NCBI GenBank assembly: GCA_023935145.1
Contig: CM043699.1
Coordinates: 73,799,138 to 73,863,137 of the forward strand
DNA: 64,000 nt
Direction of reading: 5' to 3'
From: Bretschneidera sinensis
Lineage: Eukaryota; Streptophyta; Magnoliopsida; Brassicales; Akaniaceae
Positions 11,201-23,462 of the stretch are shown here, piece after piece. The translations under genes were made by a program, and so were the position numbers. The notes under the pieces were generated by a model. The model saw only the letters and a program-made list of their open reading frames with translations. It was not told the origin of the DNA and searched no databases. Position 1 is the first letter of the stretch. Each line of letters starts with the position of its first letter.

Positions 11201-12999
11201 CACCCAAAACACTATAAGCCATCTCTCACATGCTTCTAGCCAACGAACACTCCAACAGAAGATGAAAGCATTGACTTGGCACACTCTTAATAAGTGTAAC
11301 ACCTCTTAACAAACACTTCCCCCCTCTTTATAGATTATCAATATTCAATAGTAAGAATCTTCCCCAAGAGACTTCCTATACAAAAAACTTATATTTTTAG
11401 GGGCACAAGGACACCAAATAGATTTGAACTTTCCACAAGAGTCCAATCAAGAAGAAACTTATAAAAAAAATTCACCTCAAAATCTTTATCCAGGTTAGAC
11501 TTCCATCTAGCCAATTCCTCTCTTACCACATCAATCCTAAAACTATACAAGGCCTCCAAAAAACTTTCAAACATTTTAAGCTCTAGAGAACATAATTTAT
11601 AAGTCTTAGTAATAGGTCAACAGAAAGAATCAAATCGTGCTAAATATATTTCCAACAACTAGAGGCAATTATAAAAGAAATAAATTTTCCCATTTCAAAA
11701 AGAAAAATCAAAACAAGCTTAATTGCCTTTTAATCTTACCATGTCAATACCTCGGGAAAGTTAACATGTTCATGTACTCTCGTAAATGATTGCCATGTTC
11801 CCAACTCTATGATGTGGCAAGTTTGTGTCTATGCAACATAACTCTTACTATGGTTTCCATAGGGATGGCTACAACAGTCGATAGAAGTTAGAAACACATC
11901 CCTTATTGAATCTCTTGCCACTTTGAGTCCCTATTTTGTGTAAATAGATCATAACTCTAAAGTAAGTTTGTCTCCCTCAACGTTGCCACAACAATCAATA
12001 ACAAATTAGAAATACCTTCCTTCTTACATCCGTTATCAATCTTGTATCTTTTCTTTCTGGTTAAATCAAATTCAAATCTTCAATCCTTGAAAATAGTAAA
12101 AGAGTTTTCCTTAAGTCTCTCGTTCCACTTCTAACTAGTAATCCATTTACTCTTCAAAGCAACACCCTATCATTGACATTTATCGCCTTAAAACAGGACA
12201 ATCGCTCCACAGAAAGCTGACTACAAAACCCACACTCCAAAATTCTTTACACAAAAGCAAAAGGAAAGGGGGAGAAAAAAACATAATGACTGCAACATGT
12301 CTAATAAGGTTGGAGGAATCTCTTCAAGAGGCAGATACAAAATAAGCGGACCTTCCTTATTTCTTAACATGAACTCGCCTTTCCCTGCTTCAGGTCAAAT
12401 TATCTACAAAATGTGCCACGTTAGCAATTAACTAATTGATTAAGCTAAACAAAAAAAAAGAGAATTTCGTTATTATATTCATCTCAAAGCTTCCTGCACA
12501 CTTTAAAATTCAAATTTTTGTTCGAGTACTATATCTTACCAGGGTTTAACCAAACAACAAAGATAGTACATACAAATAACAAATTAACCCCATCTCCTCC
12601 TCAATTTCTAGATTTTTCATTGTCAAACACATTTTTACAAACATTTATAACCTCAACTAAACCGGATTGCAACTTGAAAATCCTAGGTAAGTATTACGCA
12701 AAACAAGTAATTAATTATCGAATTAACAATTACTATAACAAGAATACCATGGTGACAACGCCGCGTTTGGCTTTAGACCTGGAGAAAGAAGCTGGGTTAA
12801 GGGATTCGGTTCGGAGCTTTATGCCGGAGAAGTCACCGGAGACGCTACTGCCGGCGAAGGGAGAGAAGAAGCAACTGGAGAGAGAGGCTCTGAAAGAAGA
12901 CGACAAAGTTAAGGTTCGGTTAGGGTTTAAGGTCCGTGGAGAAGTCGACGGTGGTGCCGCTAACATGCGCGTATTGAGCGCTGCGGTGGCCACTTCCAT
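5255..12999 (-). CDS. CLPR4: ClpR4, non-catalytic subunit of the plastid ClpPR protease, seven exons
   Basis: Seven exons join in one frame of 903 nt (300 residues): 12999-12748, 10611-10408, 7700-7645, 6747-6621, 6482-6405, 5557-5444 and 5326-5255. All introns obey GT..AG. The protein begins MEVATAAL with a Ser/Thr/Arg-rich stretch of a chloroplast transit peptide (about the first 65 residues), followed by the ClpP fold: QPPPDLASYL, GMSLVPSVTELILAEF, YINSTGTT, GNAWGEAALLLAAGAKG. It ends GVVSDLKKAQLI. It matches Arabidopsis ClpR4 as I remember it, including the N-terminus; length there is about 305. As expected for ClpR, the triad is absent: Gly187 stands where ClpP has Ser (GNAWGEA), Lys212 for His (IMIKQP) and Pro261 for Asp. 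ClpR4 forms part of the plastid protease core ring and is needed for its assembly. The gene looks intact; introns 1 and 2 are enlarged by repeats. Confidence 0.95.
8866..9096. mobile_element. Stowaway-type MITE in CLPR4 intron 2
   Basis: The 231 bp element begins CTCCCTCGGTCCCATATTG and ends with its complement (CAATATGGGACGGAGGGAG), flanked by TA at 8864-8865 and 9097-9098. The termini and TA duplication are those of Stowaway (Tc1/mariner) MITEs. It has no coding capacity and lies in a 2.7 kb intron. Confidence 0.9.
9171..9938. repeat. Tandem duplication of a ~381-387 bp unit with poly-C tracts, CLPR4 intron 2
   Basis: The segment 9171-9551 is repeated at 9552-9938 with only a few substitutions. 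Each copy contains ATTGTCACAATTGTAAAAT twice and a run of about 18-22 C. The copies differ mostly in the length of the C run. The high identity points to a recent duplication; the unit itself resembles no element I can name. Confidence 0.9.
10870..11580 (-). mobile_element. L1-type LINE fragment (3' end of ORF2) in CLPR4 intron 1
   Basis: On the minus strand, pieces 11574-11389 and 11222-10962 give the C-terminal end of a plant LINE ORF2: a stretch ending VLVPLKI, a Cys/His-poor remnant, then LLSIFLLVWNERNRRAF, the usual tail after the zf-RVT domain. Stops and frameshifts break it, and the reverse transcriptase itself is missing, so it is a 5'-truncated dead copy. It lies in the same orientation as CLPR4. 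A short A/T-rich tail follows near 10,865. Confidence 0.75.
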
Positions 13000-13015
13000 T
13001 GGTAGTTTACTATTT

Positions 13016-13030
13016 GCGCTTTGAAAGCGC
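13016..13030. repeat. 15 bp palindrome in the CLPR4 leader
   Basis: GCGCTTTGAAAGCGC is a perfect inverted repeat around a central G, 17 bases upstream of the CLPR4 ATG. It would form a small hairpin in the mRNA leader or could be a protein-binding site; no known motif is matched. Confidence 0.4.
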
Positions 13031-13039
13031 GAAGAGGCC

Positions 13040-14030
13040 GAGCTGAGAAGATATCGAAATGATTACGTACGGATCCGATCCATCTTGTTAAGAATCTTAA
13101 CAAAACATTGGGTAAATTCAATTTTAGAACAACTATTTTTTAAATTTTCGTCTCAACAAAAAAATTTCTCAATTATGATCATCAATTATTGATTTCGTCA
13201 CATCACACCCCTTCGAGATGGCATTTCAACAAATTTTGTCTACTAATTAAATAAAATTTGTTGACTTGACTCAAATTTTTCATTAAAAAAACGACATTGC
13301 ACAAAACTAAAATCTCTTACTCTAAAATGAGACAGTAGAAGAGGATTATAAATACTATATTGTACCAATTTCAAATGGAAATCTAAGGTTAGTGTTTGAA
13401 CAAAAACTTCTTTGATTTTCCCAAAAACTAAGAAGTCGGTGTGTAAATTTATTCAATTTGCGTTAATCAACTTGTTTAGAATGTTAATTACACTCTGATT
13501 TCCTTTATTCCACCAAACATTTCCTATGTTTTTCAAATAAATCAAGAAGAGAGGTTGAGGAAATGCCTCTAGCATTCATCAATTGAGAAAGTTGGGGATT
13601 TGACTTCATTGTACAGTAACTTCGTCATTGTCATTCATAGATTAATAAGTTATTTGTTTTAATAGTAATGTAATCAATATTTGATATTATATTAAGCATT
13701 TGAATGGGTTTAGGATTTCGGGTTGTTTTATTAGGGATTTCGGAAAAATAATATTTATATAGTGATTTTTTGTGCTTTGAGCCAATGTGTGTGTGGTTTT
13801 GTGTTTGTGGTCCCTATTTATTTTGTGTCTGGCTCTTTGTTCTAGATGATGAGCGTCGTGGTTCCTCTTTGATTTTGCGTTGTTAATGTTTGCACTAAGG
13901 TTTATGAAAATACTTTATTGCTTTTTATTAGGAGCTTGTGTGCTTTGTATATGTCATTGTTTTACTGTGTGCATTTTTTAAATTATTGTTGGTTGGTTGG
14001 TTATTGTATAGGACCAAATAATCAATATTT
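13040..14030. other. CLPR4 upstream region running into repeat DNA, no gene seen
   Basis: The first few hundred bases should hold the CLPR4 promoter on the minus strand; I found no certain TATA box. The rest is AT-rich and leads into the MULE remnant. I looked for a MULE terminal repeat here and could not pair one with the right side. Confidence 0.4.
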
Positions 14031-16243
14031 TACTATAGATCCATTATAAGGGTCAGTTCATTAGAAAACCTGAGTTGCATTATATGGGGAGAGTTTCATA
14101 TTATGGTGATTGTAATGCTGACCAAATGTCATTAATATAGATTAATGATATGGTAAAAGGTTTAAGGTAGCGAGGCTTCACTACATGCTATTTATGTTCT
14201 ACCTGGGAAGTCATTAAGTGATGTGTTGGACCAAATTGCTTTTGATATGAGCAAACATCTTCATGAGGGTAAAGTAGCTAAAGTTTTTTTAGAGCAAAAA
14301 GTGTTGTTAAGGTTTTTGAGGAAGAAAGAGATGATGTGCTTGATACATTTTTGGTTGGAAATGATTTTAATTTTGATGAAATTTTAATGCATGAGGTAAA
14401 TGTTGGTGATGCTATAATGGATGATTCTGGATGTTTTGCTTTTGATGATTTTGGTGGGGTTAGAGTAATTGAAGTTGGTTTTGGTGGAGTGGAAGATACT
14501 GGTGATATAAAAGTGATTGATGTCGCAATATTTTAGGCGTTTCTTTCATTAGGCATATACCTTTTACTCTGGGGCGATCGAGGTGTACGTCCCGTTGAAG
14601 TTTTTTTAAAAGTTTTCAAAATCATTAAAAAAAATGCAAGTCAAAGACTCAAACCTATGCCCAAATGAGTAGGAATACAAACTTTAACCACTAAGCTAGT
14701 TGTTCTTGTTGTGATATCATTATGCTTCATAAATATTTATCACATGTAATTTACCTTAGTAATAACTATAAACTATTTAATTAATCACTTATAAGTTACA
14801 ACAATATAAAAATTATATATAATTTATATATAAATATATTAATATATTAATATTTATAAATTTATAATTATAATTTATATGCTCTAGAGAGTTAGTAAAA
14901 GTATTAAAGTTAGTTGATAATTAATTTATTTACATTTAATTTTGAATTTTTTATATTATTTTAATTAATTACTTATTATTATTTTATTATAATTTTGAAA
15001 CACTCTAATGTTCCAAAAGACTTATGCCCTAATGTCTCAGGGTTTACGCCTTGCCTCATTGGAGTAAACACCTTGCTCAACACCTTCACCTTTAAGAACA
15101 TTGGTTGGTTAAGGTAAAGTGAAAGATACTGGTGGTGTTGGAGTAGATGATGTAGGTTATGGTGGATGGAAGATCTAGGTTTTCAGCACGATGGAGTGGA
15201 AGATGATGATGAGGGAGATTTTGATTTCAATCCTGATTATAATGTTTAGTGATTATGATGAACTATATGATTAGAATGTAGATGATGGCATTGAGAGAGA
15301 TAAGAAAAGAATAGGTGATATTAATGGTGATAATGGGATGGATAACGTAGAATCAAATCATGATGATTTAGATTATCTAATGAGCCAGGATGGATCATCT
15401 TATGAGGAAAATGTCATAAGGTTTCTTAGATTACGTGAATTTAGATGTTAAGACAAACATAGTGAACCCAAAATTTAATGCTGGATTGGTCTTTTCAAAT
15501 AAAGACGTGTTTAAGAAGGTTGTTAAGAGATATTGAATAGTGAATAGGTACAATGTGAAGATTAAGAAGGATGATACGGAAAGGGTGACTGCAGTATGCA
15601 AGGGAGGTTGCCCTTGATACCTATATGCTAGTTATAACCCTAATTTGATTGTGAATTACCTATGAGCATAAATGCATTGAAGACAAGAAAAATATAAATG
15701 TCACAGGTTAGTGGATAGCAAAGACTTATCTAGAAAGGTTTAGGTCAAACCCCAATGCTACATTACATGATATTGTAGATGTTATTAACTCTAACTACTT
15801 GATCAAGGCACACACAAGCAAAGTGCATAAGACTAAAGGTCTTGCAAAGGAAATGATAATGGGGAGTCATAAGGAACAATATGAAAAGGTTTGGGATTAC
15901 TCCGAAGAGCTTAGGAGCACCAATCATGGAAGTTCTATACTGATAAGGTCAAATTCATTGGGTTTTCAAAGAATGTATGTATGCATTAAGGCATGTAAAA
16001 ATGGGGCTACTAGCTAGGTGTAGACCTATTATCAGTTTGGATGATTGCTTCCTCAAGGGGATGTATGAAGGGAAAATTTTAACAATTTTGGGTATATATG
16101 CTAACGATTGGATCTACCCAGTAGCTTATGTAGTTATTGAGGTAGATAGTAGAGATTCTTGGACCTTGTTTCTTACACCATTTGTTGAAGACTTGGGTAT
16201 AGTAAACTCTTATATTTTGTGTGATGGTTATCATGTTTATTAA
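14030..16243 (+). pseudogene. Decayed Mutator-like element (MULE) transposase
   Basis: The plus strand keeps, in order, pieces of a MuDR-type transposase: an N-terminal region around 14,030-14,530, a region rich in Asp/Glu/Gly, the FSNKDVFKKVVKRY and VCKGGCP pieces of the MuDR DNA-binding domain (15,490-15,620), and the transposase core at 15,977-16,243 with RCRPIISLDDCFLKGMYEG and YANDWIYPVAYVVIEVDS. Many stops and frameshifts lie between them, and an insertion near 14,540-15,095 splits the N-terminal part. The core stops right after DGYHVY, where the CLPR4-like segment begins, so the C-terminal half of the transposase is absent. No terminal inverted repeat was found. Confidence 0.8.
14540..15095. 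repeat. AT-rich insertion inside the MULE remnant, MITE-like
   Basis: This block interrupts the MULE reading. Its two ends show loose inverted similarity: TTTTACTCTGGGGCGATCG near 14,563 and a complement-like TGCCTCATTGGAGTAAAC near 15,050. The middle is almost pure A/T. No target duplication was found, and the family is unknown to me. Confidence 0.35.
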
Positions 16244-16289
16244 TTGTTTAATATATCTTATACTACAATAACAACTTAATATGTTTAAA

Positions 16290-16768
16290 TGCCATATTAG
16301 CAATTAACTAATTGATTAAGCTAAGAAAATCTTTTATTATGATATTTATCTCAAGGTAAGCTTCTTGCCCACTTTAGAATTCAAATTTTTGTTTGAGCAT
16401 TCTATATATATAGTGTTTAACCAAGAAACAAAGATAATACATACAAATAACACAATTAGCCCATCTCCTCATCAATTTCTAGATTTATCATCTCTAAACA
16501 TGTTTTCACAAACATTTAAAACTTCAACTAAATCGGGTTGCAGCTTGAAAATCCTAGATAAGTAATATATGCAAAAAAAAAAGTAATAAACTATCAAATT
16601 AATAATTAATATAACGAGAATACCATGGTGACAACATCGCGTTTGGCCTTAGACTTAGAGAAAAATGATGGTTTAAGGGATTCGGGTCGGAGCTTGATTA
16701 TGAAGAAGTCACCAAAGACGCTACTATCAACAAAAAGAAAGATGAAGCCAATGGAGGGAGATGTGGCC
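16290..16768 (-). pseudogene. Truncated second copy of CLPR4 exon 1 and start of intron 1
   Basis: About 470 bp repeat the sequence at roughly 12,414-12,891 in the same orientation. The copy includes the exon 1 splice donor (ACCATG followed by GTATTC) and the last ~45 codons of exon 1, still open on the minus strand and ending KAKRDVVTM against KAKRGVVTM in the gene. The first half of exon 1, including the ATG and most of the transit peptide, is missing, so it cannot make ClpR4. Divergence is clear at many sites, so the copy is old. It abuts the broken right end of the MULE. Confidence 0.85.
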
Positions 16769-16769
16769 T

Positions 16770-18330
16770 AGGGTATTAAGCTCCATATACCAACCCACTT
16801 CGATTTGCACCCTCGCTTATTTATCATTCTTCGAAGGGAATGGCCTTGGGTATTAAGCTTGGAGTTGTGGGTACGATAGAAAGATATGGTACCTAAAATA
16901 CCTGAAATGGAAATGGTGCACTAGGGTTTTCCTCTTCTTTATTCTCTTGTTAACTAGCTTCTTCGATGACATAGAAGACTATAGAGTTATATGTGTAGAA
17001 GAAAAGGAGGAGACCTAGCCAAAAACCTTATATAGTATCCTATTAAGCTTCCTATCAAAGCTCTAATGAGTCACTAAGGCTCACACTAGCCAGTCCATAT
17101 AACACACATAGCTGGAGATAGGCCCAACTAAAATAGATCAATCTATTGGGTTTTCTTTAAGTCTCACTAATAGACTAATTACTTAGCCTGTTTTGCTAAA
17201 ACCCAAGAGTCACAATTAATGTAAGCCCACTTTATAAGAAAATTCTAGCAATTCATAGCTAAAAAACTTGTGAAATTGAAATATTATCTTTCTAAAATGT
17301 ATTTCAAATCCACAAGTTTTGAAGATTGTATTAATTCATCAATATATATGTTAGTATAAAAGCTCTAACTTATCTAAGCTATTTTCTAACTAATTTGAAA
17401 TACAAATATATGCATTTCAAGGTCATAAATCCATATGCAATCTTATTATTTCTTTTATCATTGTCTCGTAAAAGATAAGAATCTTCCAATTTTTTTATGG
17501 ATGTACAAAATTTGTTTCAAGAAAATTATGCAAACATCTTGATTTGGATTTGTTTCAAAACTGTGTTTGTTGTGTAAAAAAGAGCTAGTTCAAGCTAAAT
17601 GAGAGAATTTCTTAAGTGAATCACAAATTCAAAATTTGTTAATCAAGGAATTTTTTTCAAAAGATATTCAATGTAATGAATCTTCTTGGCATATATAGAA
17701 ATATAATGCTCTAAGAAAATATTGATGAACTATTTAGGAAAAAGGGTATCATTTGAAACGTGAAGGCAATTCACTCATAAAAAAAAATGCACAAGGGCAT
17801 AAAACAACCAAATGAAAACTAAACCTATAGATTTAAATGTGCTTTAGATAGTAGTTCTGTACGACTGATAGATCATTTCGGTCTGATTTTCTTATCATAA
17901 CATCCTTGATAGGGAGCTTGTTCTCCTAAGTTTGGACTCTTGAACTTGTTCTCCTAAGTTTGGCCTCTTGAGCTCGTTCTCTAAGTTTAGCCTCTTGAGT
18001 TCAGCCTCTCGAGTTCGTCCAAATTTATGCTAAAATCATAGCCTGAGTTGGACTTTGAGTGCCAAACCATCTGAGGTGATCAAGCACCTCTTTGGAGCTC
18101 TAAGCTCGGATTTTGAATGAGAACTCATCCGAGGTCAAGAGCCACTTCGGAGCCTTGAGCTCAAGTTTTGAATTTGGACTCATTCGAGGTCAAGAACCAC
18201 TTTTGAGCCTTGAACTTTTAACTTAGTGGTTACTTTCGGTACCTATATGTAAGAGATTTGGGTTCAATTGTTCTTCCAACCAATTCAAAAAGAAATGTTC
18301 CTAATACAACCCCAATATTTACCTTGATAT
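16770..18330. other. Intergenic stretch with degenerate short repeats, no gene seen
   Basis: GGTATTAAGCT occurs at about 16,772 and 16,848. Between about 17,910 and 18,220 there are degenerate repeats of CTTGTTCTCCTAAGTTTGG and of a longer unit around TCATCCGAGGTCAAGAGCC. No coding pattern is visible. Confidence 0.5.
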
Positions 18331-18335
18331 GTATC

Positions 18336-18507
18336 TATTAAGAATCCTATTATGCGTCCTAGTAGGCCTAGATTGTATTTATCTTATCTAATCATTGTAT
18401 CCTAATCCTATTAGATTTAGTATTCATAAGTCTATATATTGGATTGCTGCATTATATTCTATTCAATCAATAATACAAAGAATTCTTTTCGATTCTTATT
18501 TTAAAGA
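18336..18507 (+). repeat. Left LTR of the 18.3-22.5 kb copia element
   Basis: It is 172 bp long, begins TATTAAGAATCC and ends TTTTAAAGA just before the primer-binding site. Its partner lies at 22326-22497. Confidence 0.95.
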
Positions 18508-18520
18508 TGGTATCAAAGCA
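18508..18520 (+). promoter_or_regulatory. Primer-binding site
   Basis: TGGTATCAAAGCA differs by one base from the usual plant copia site TGGTATCAGAGC, complementary to initiator methionine tRNA. Confidence 0.85.
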
Positions 18521-21500
18521 AGATCTCTCTTAGAATCCTAAATAATTTTTTTCTTATTTCTTCCACAAAAAAAAAAAAAACAAATCATCGGTATTGTTCA
18601 TCCATCACTGTTCACTCGATACTGTTCATCTGGTACTGTTCATCGGTGTTGTTCATCGGCACTATTTTTGGGTATTGTTCACAGGTAGCAAAGAAAGTTT
18701 GATAAATAGATTCGTACAAAAAAATAAAATAAAAAGGATAATGTATATAAAAAAGCCCTCAATTAAAAAAAAAAATCATTCCTATGGCTTTAGAAAATTT
18801 TGTTTTGGTGACTTAGGCTTGGCAAGGTGGTCATGAAAATATTAATAGTATTAGTGGATATAGTTTTAGTGATCTAAGTCGTTGTAATGGCAAATGTGGT
18901 CATGAAATTGGTGGTAGTGGTATATTTGTTGGTCGGGGTTTAGTCCGTCAATGTACTCACTATCACCGTTATGGGCATACTTGGGAGACATGTTAGCACT
19001 TGGTTGCTCATACTCTAGTTGCTAATAGCGTGACTTCTGATTCAGTTAAATGTGATTCTATGTTTTCCGTTTCCAAAGCAGAGTATGATGAGTTCTTATA
19101 GTATAAAGCAGCCAGCCGAAAATCTTCCTCGACTGCCTTTTCTACCTAGAAAGGTACACCAAAAGCTTGTCTATCATCTAGTAACTCTTCATATAGACCT
19201 TGGATCCTTGACTCTGTAGCTACTAATTATTTGTCAAGTACCATTGACATTTTCTCTAGTTTTTACCACTCTTCGTCTTTGCCAGATGTTACTATTGCAT
19301 ATGGATCTAAAACCACTATTAGTGGCATTGAAACTGTGCACCCTAGTTCTTCTATTTCTTTATCATCTGTCATTTATACTCATTTTTCTTAGTACAATTT
19401 GATATATGTTAGTCAGCTTACAAAACGTTTTAATTGTTCTGTTACCTTTCTTCCCAATTATGTTCTTATTCAGGATTTGAAAATAAAGAAAAAATTGGTG
19501 GAGGGAATGAGTCGGACGACCTGTATTACTTTGATCTTATCTCATCACCAATTGATTGCTCGATTGACATGCCCCCACTTCAAGTACATTGTCACTTTGG
19601 TCATCCGTCCTTAGAGAAGCTGAAAAAGTTAGTTCCTACTTTAAGTCAGGTTTCGTTTTTAGAATGTGAGTCATGTCAATTAGGTAAGCATCATCATGTG
19701 TCGTTTCCTTCCTGAATTAATAATCATGTGTCTAGTCCTTTTATGTTAGTACATTCTGATATTTGGGGTCCAAGTCGTGTGACTTTCAAACTTGAATTTC
19801 GGTATTTTGTTACTTTTGTGGATGATTATTCCAAGCTTACCTAGCTTTATTTAATGAAAGACCGTTCTGAGTTGTTTTCTATTTTTTGTGCCTTTTATGT
19901 TGAGATAAAAACTCAATTTGACTTATCTGTTAAGATTCTCCATTGTGAAAATGCTCGTGAGTATTTTTCAGAGCCTTTTACAACTTTTATGACTAAGTCT
20001 TGCATTATTCATCAGTCATCTTGCTCTCATACATCCCAACAAATGGGGTTGTGAAGCGAAAAAAATCGTCATCTTATGGATACTGCTCATACACTCTTAT
20101 TTCATATGCATGTCCCTAAATTTTTTTAGAGTGAGGTCGTTATGACTGCATGTTACTTAATTAATCGTATGACATCCTCTATTCTTGATGGCGAATCCCC
20201 CCACTTCGTGCTCTTTCTTAGAGATGTTACCTTCCATTTACATCCTCGTGTCTTTGGATCTATTTATTTTGTTCATCAGCTCCGTCCAGGAGTTGACAAA
20301 CTTGATCCTCGCTCTATTAAGTGTATTTTTTAGGCTATTCTCATACATAGAAAAGTTATCGGTGTTATAGTCCCTCACTACAAAAGTAATTTGTTTGTGT
20401 CGATTTTATATTTTTTGAGTATGCTTTGTATTACTCCGAGTCTCATTCTATCTCAGATCTGGCTGATTCATTTCCTTGTCCATTACATGTTCTCATGCCC
20501 CTTACACAGTCAGATCATCCTCTATTAGTCGTTTTATTGTCACTTGGTTCATTGTGTACTCTTCTGTTGCAAGTTTACTCCCATCGTCCACAACCTTCAG
20601 CCTCTACTGCTCCACAAATTACTCCCTTGTTGATAGATCTCGATCCTCCTTCATCTTTTGAGGTTGATCGTTCTATTTCCCTTCGTAAATGTAAACGTTT
20701 ATTTACTGCTCATCCAATTACTAATTTTGTGTCTTATGATTATTTATCTCCTTCATATGCTTCGTTTGTTGCTTAGTTCTCATTTGTCTCTATTCCCAAG
20801 TCTATTACAAAACTTTGTCTCATCCTAGGTGGAAATGAGTTATGGATGAAGAGATAGATGCCTTGAATACTAATAATACATGGGACTTGGTTCTTCTACT
20901 ATTTGGAAAATCAGTTGTTGGCTATTGCTGGGTATATACTGTAAAAGTTCACCCTGATGGTACTATTGAAAAATTAAAAGCTCGCCTAGTAACAAAAGGG
21001 TATACACAAGTGTATGGTATTGACTATGCTAAGACATTCTCTCCAGTGGATAAGATTACATTTGTTCGTATGTTTATCTCTCTAGCATCTACTTTTCATT
21101 GGCTCCTACATCAGTTGGATGTGAAAAATATGTTTCTAAATGGTGATTGCAAGAAATAGAGCAACCACTCGGATTTGTTGCTCAGGGGGAGTCCAGGTTG
21201 GTATGTCGATTAAAGAAGTTTCTATTTGGATTGAAACAATCTCCTCGAGTGTGGTTTGGTCGGTTCAGTGAAGTAGTGATTAATTTTGGCTTCAACAGGT
21301 GTGGTATAGATCATTATGTATTTTATAAACATAGTGAGGCAATTAGGATATTGTTGATTGTATAAGTTGATGATATTATGATCACAGGAGATGACAAAGA
21401 AAGAATTCTAGCACTGAAACAATTCTTTAGTACTAAATTTCAGACAAAGATTTAGGACAATTGAGATACTTTTTGGGTATCGAGGTTGCTAGATCTCATC

Positions 21501-22325
21501 ATGATGCTTCTTTATCTCAACGTAAATATGTTCTTGATTTGTTGATTGATATTGAAATGTTATGGTATAAGCTTATAGATAGTCCTATGGATCATAATAC
21601 AAAACTTACAGTTGATCAATGTGATTTATTATCTGATCCAAGGCAATATAGGTGTTTGGCTTGAAAATTAAATTATTTGACTGTTAGTAGGCTTGATATT
21701 TCATTTGCAACAAGTGTGATTAACCAATTTCTTGATACTCCACGAACTATTCATTAGGATGTTGTTGTTCGAATTTTAAAATATCTTAAGAGTGCTCCTG
21801 GTCGTGGTTTACTTTATCAAAATCATGGTTATTCTCAAATTGAATGTTATACTTATGCAGATTTGGTCGGGTCTCAATCTGATAGAAGATCCACTACCGT
21901 ATATTGTGTATTTGTTGGAGGTAATTTAGTATCATGGAAAACTAAGAAGCAAACTATGGTGTCTAGATCGAGTGTTGAGTCTGAATATAGAATAATGGTG
22001 CATACTACATGTGAGATGGTTTGGATAAAACAATTGTTAGCATAACTTGAAATTAACCAGTCAAGTCTTATGAGCGTAGTGTATGATAATCAAGCAGCTA
22101 TTCATATTGCAAATAATCAAGTGTTTCATGAGAAAACTAAATATATTGAAGTTGATTATGATGTTATTCGAGAAAAGCTTATAAAAAATGTGATCACTAT
22201 CAAACATGTGAAATAAACAAATCAATTAGTAGATTTATTTACTAAACCATTGAATGGCTCTCGGGTTCGATATATTTGTAACAAGTTGGGTGCATATGAT
22301 ATCTATATTCCAACTTGAGGAAAAA

Positions 22326-22497
22326 TATTGAGAATCCTATTATGTATCTTAGTAGGCCTAGATTGTATTTATCTTATCTAATCATTGTATCATAGTCCTA
22401 TTAGATTTAGTATTCATAAGTCTATTTATTGGACTGATGTGTTGTATTCTATTCAATCAATAATAATGAGAATTCTTTTTAATTCTTATTTTAAACA
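22326..22497 (+). repeat. Right LTR of the 18.3-22.5 kb copia element
   Basis: It is 172 bp, begins TATTGAGAATCC and ends TTTTAAACA, followed by the GTATC duplication. Confidence 0.95.
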
Positions 22498-22502
22498 GTA
22501 TC

Positions 22503-23450
22503 CATTTACCTCTGAACATAAAAAAAGTTGACCATGTAATGTATCATTTTACCATGGAATCTGCTATTTTACCCTGAAATGAATTGTTTACCTCATTTTA
22601 TAGTCATTATACCAAAAAATGTATATAGAGTTCCTCAGGGGAAAAAATTCTAGTAATAACTAAAAAAGATAATAACAGATTTTTGGGAAAGAGGATGTAC
22701 ATGAAAACAAAGTGAGTGGCATAACAATAATAATAAAAAGAGCTAAAGAAGTTAATGAAGTAAAGGAAGAAAAGAAAAACTTTTTTTTCTCTCGGCTTGA
22801 TGGAGAGGAAAAGTGATTTTTCCAGGAAAAATTCAGAGAAATGAAACATTTCCATCTATTTTTTTAATCTATTTATTTTTTTTACGATTTTTCTTTTCTT
22901 AATCTATGGTCAGTGGATCATCCGTAATCTTTTGGTTTCCTTGCAGCTATTCTCTCACAAGTTGTTCCCTCTCTTTATCCTCTTTTCTCTCTTACGATTA
23001 TTAAGTATTTGAAAACAAAATAAAGGGAGAAACTCAAATCAATCAACAAATGTTTATACCGATCGAAATTAATGAGATTCATCTAGACGTAGCATCGCCT
23101 AGGAGGTAGTGCTGCACCTAAAGTATTGTTGAGCTTGGAGATCCGATCTTATCTCTTACACCCAACCTACTAAAGAGAGCATGAAGGCTCCACAATTTTA
23201 TCGTGCAAACAGAGTACCATTGCTCTTTTTATAGGATTCATTAACAACTTCATGCATTGTTGTGTTTAGAAAGCCAAAAAAAAATATTTGGAATTCATTT
23301 CTTAATGCAATTTGGAATTGAATTAACTTATTGTAATAGCTATTGAAATTGATGTAATTTACAAATAAATTTTGTAAAATAAAAAGCAAAAAATTATGTT
23401 GACAAAAAAAAAATACTCTCTTTGCCAATAAGATATTGACTTAGTGATCA
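22503..23450. other. AT-rich stretch, nothing recognised
   Basis: No coding frame or repeat structure is convincing. A region of more balanced composition at about 23,070-23,200 matches nothing I know. Confidence 0.4.
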
Positions 23451-23462
23451 AGGTTGAGGCCC

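Larger units (their letters stand above)
18336..22497 (+). mobile_element. Full-length degenerate Ty1/copia retrotransposon, 4.16 kb
   Basis: Two 172 bp LTRs bound the element, and GTATC is duplicated at 18331-18335 and 22498-22502. After the left LTR comes TGGTATCAAAGC, the usual initiator-tRNA primer site. The plus strand holds the copia order: a worn zinc knuckle near 18,950, a protease remnant (DSVA where DSGA is expected, near 19,210), the HCHFGHPSLEKLKKL pre-integrase motif (19,580), integrase (19,740-20,330), reverse transcriptase (20,842-21,430, with VDDIMITGDD) and RNase H (21,860-22,240). Stops and frameshifts interrupt every domain. By my count the LTRs differ at about 18 of 172 sites, so the insertion is old. 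Both LTRs start TA instead of TG. Confidence 0.95.

Noticed and set aside
5255..12999. Calling the Clp gene an active ClpP protease or ClpR1
   Set aside because: Ser, His and Asp of the triad are replaced, and both the N-terminus and the QPPPDLASYL..SVTELILAEF stretch fit ClpR4, not ClpR1.
12518..13024. 168-codon plus-strand frame over CLPR4 exon 1
   Set aside because: It is antisense to the recognised exon and partly runs through intron sequence; it has no motif of its own.
13040..16768. A complete Pack-MULE enclosing the CLPR4 fragment
   Set aside because: No terminal inverted repeats or 9 bp duplication could be found by eye, so I report only the duplication and the neighbouring transposase.
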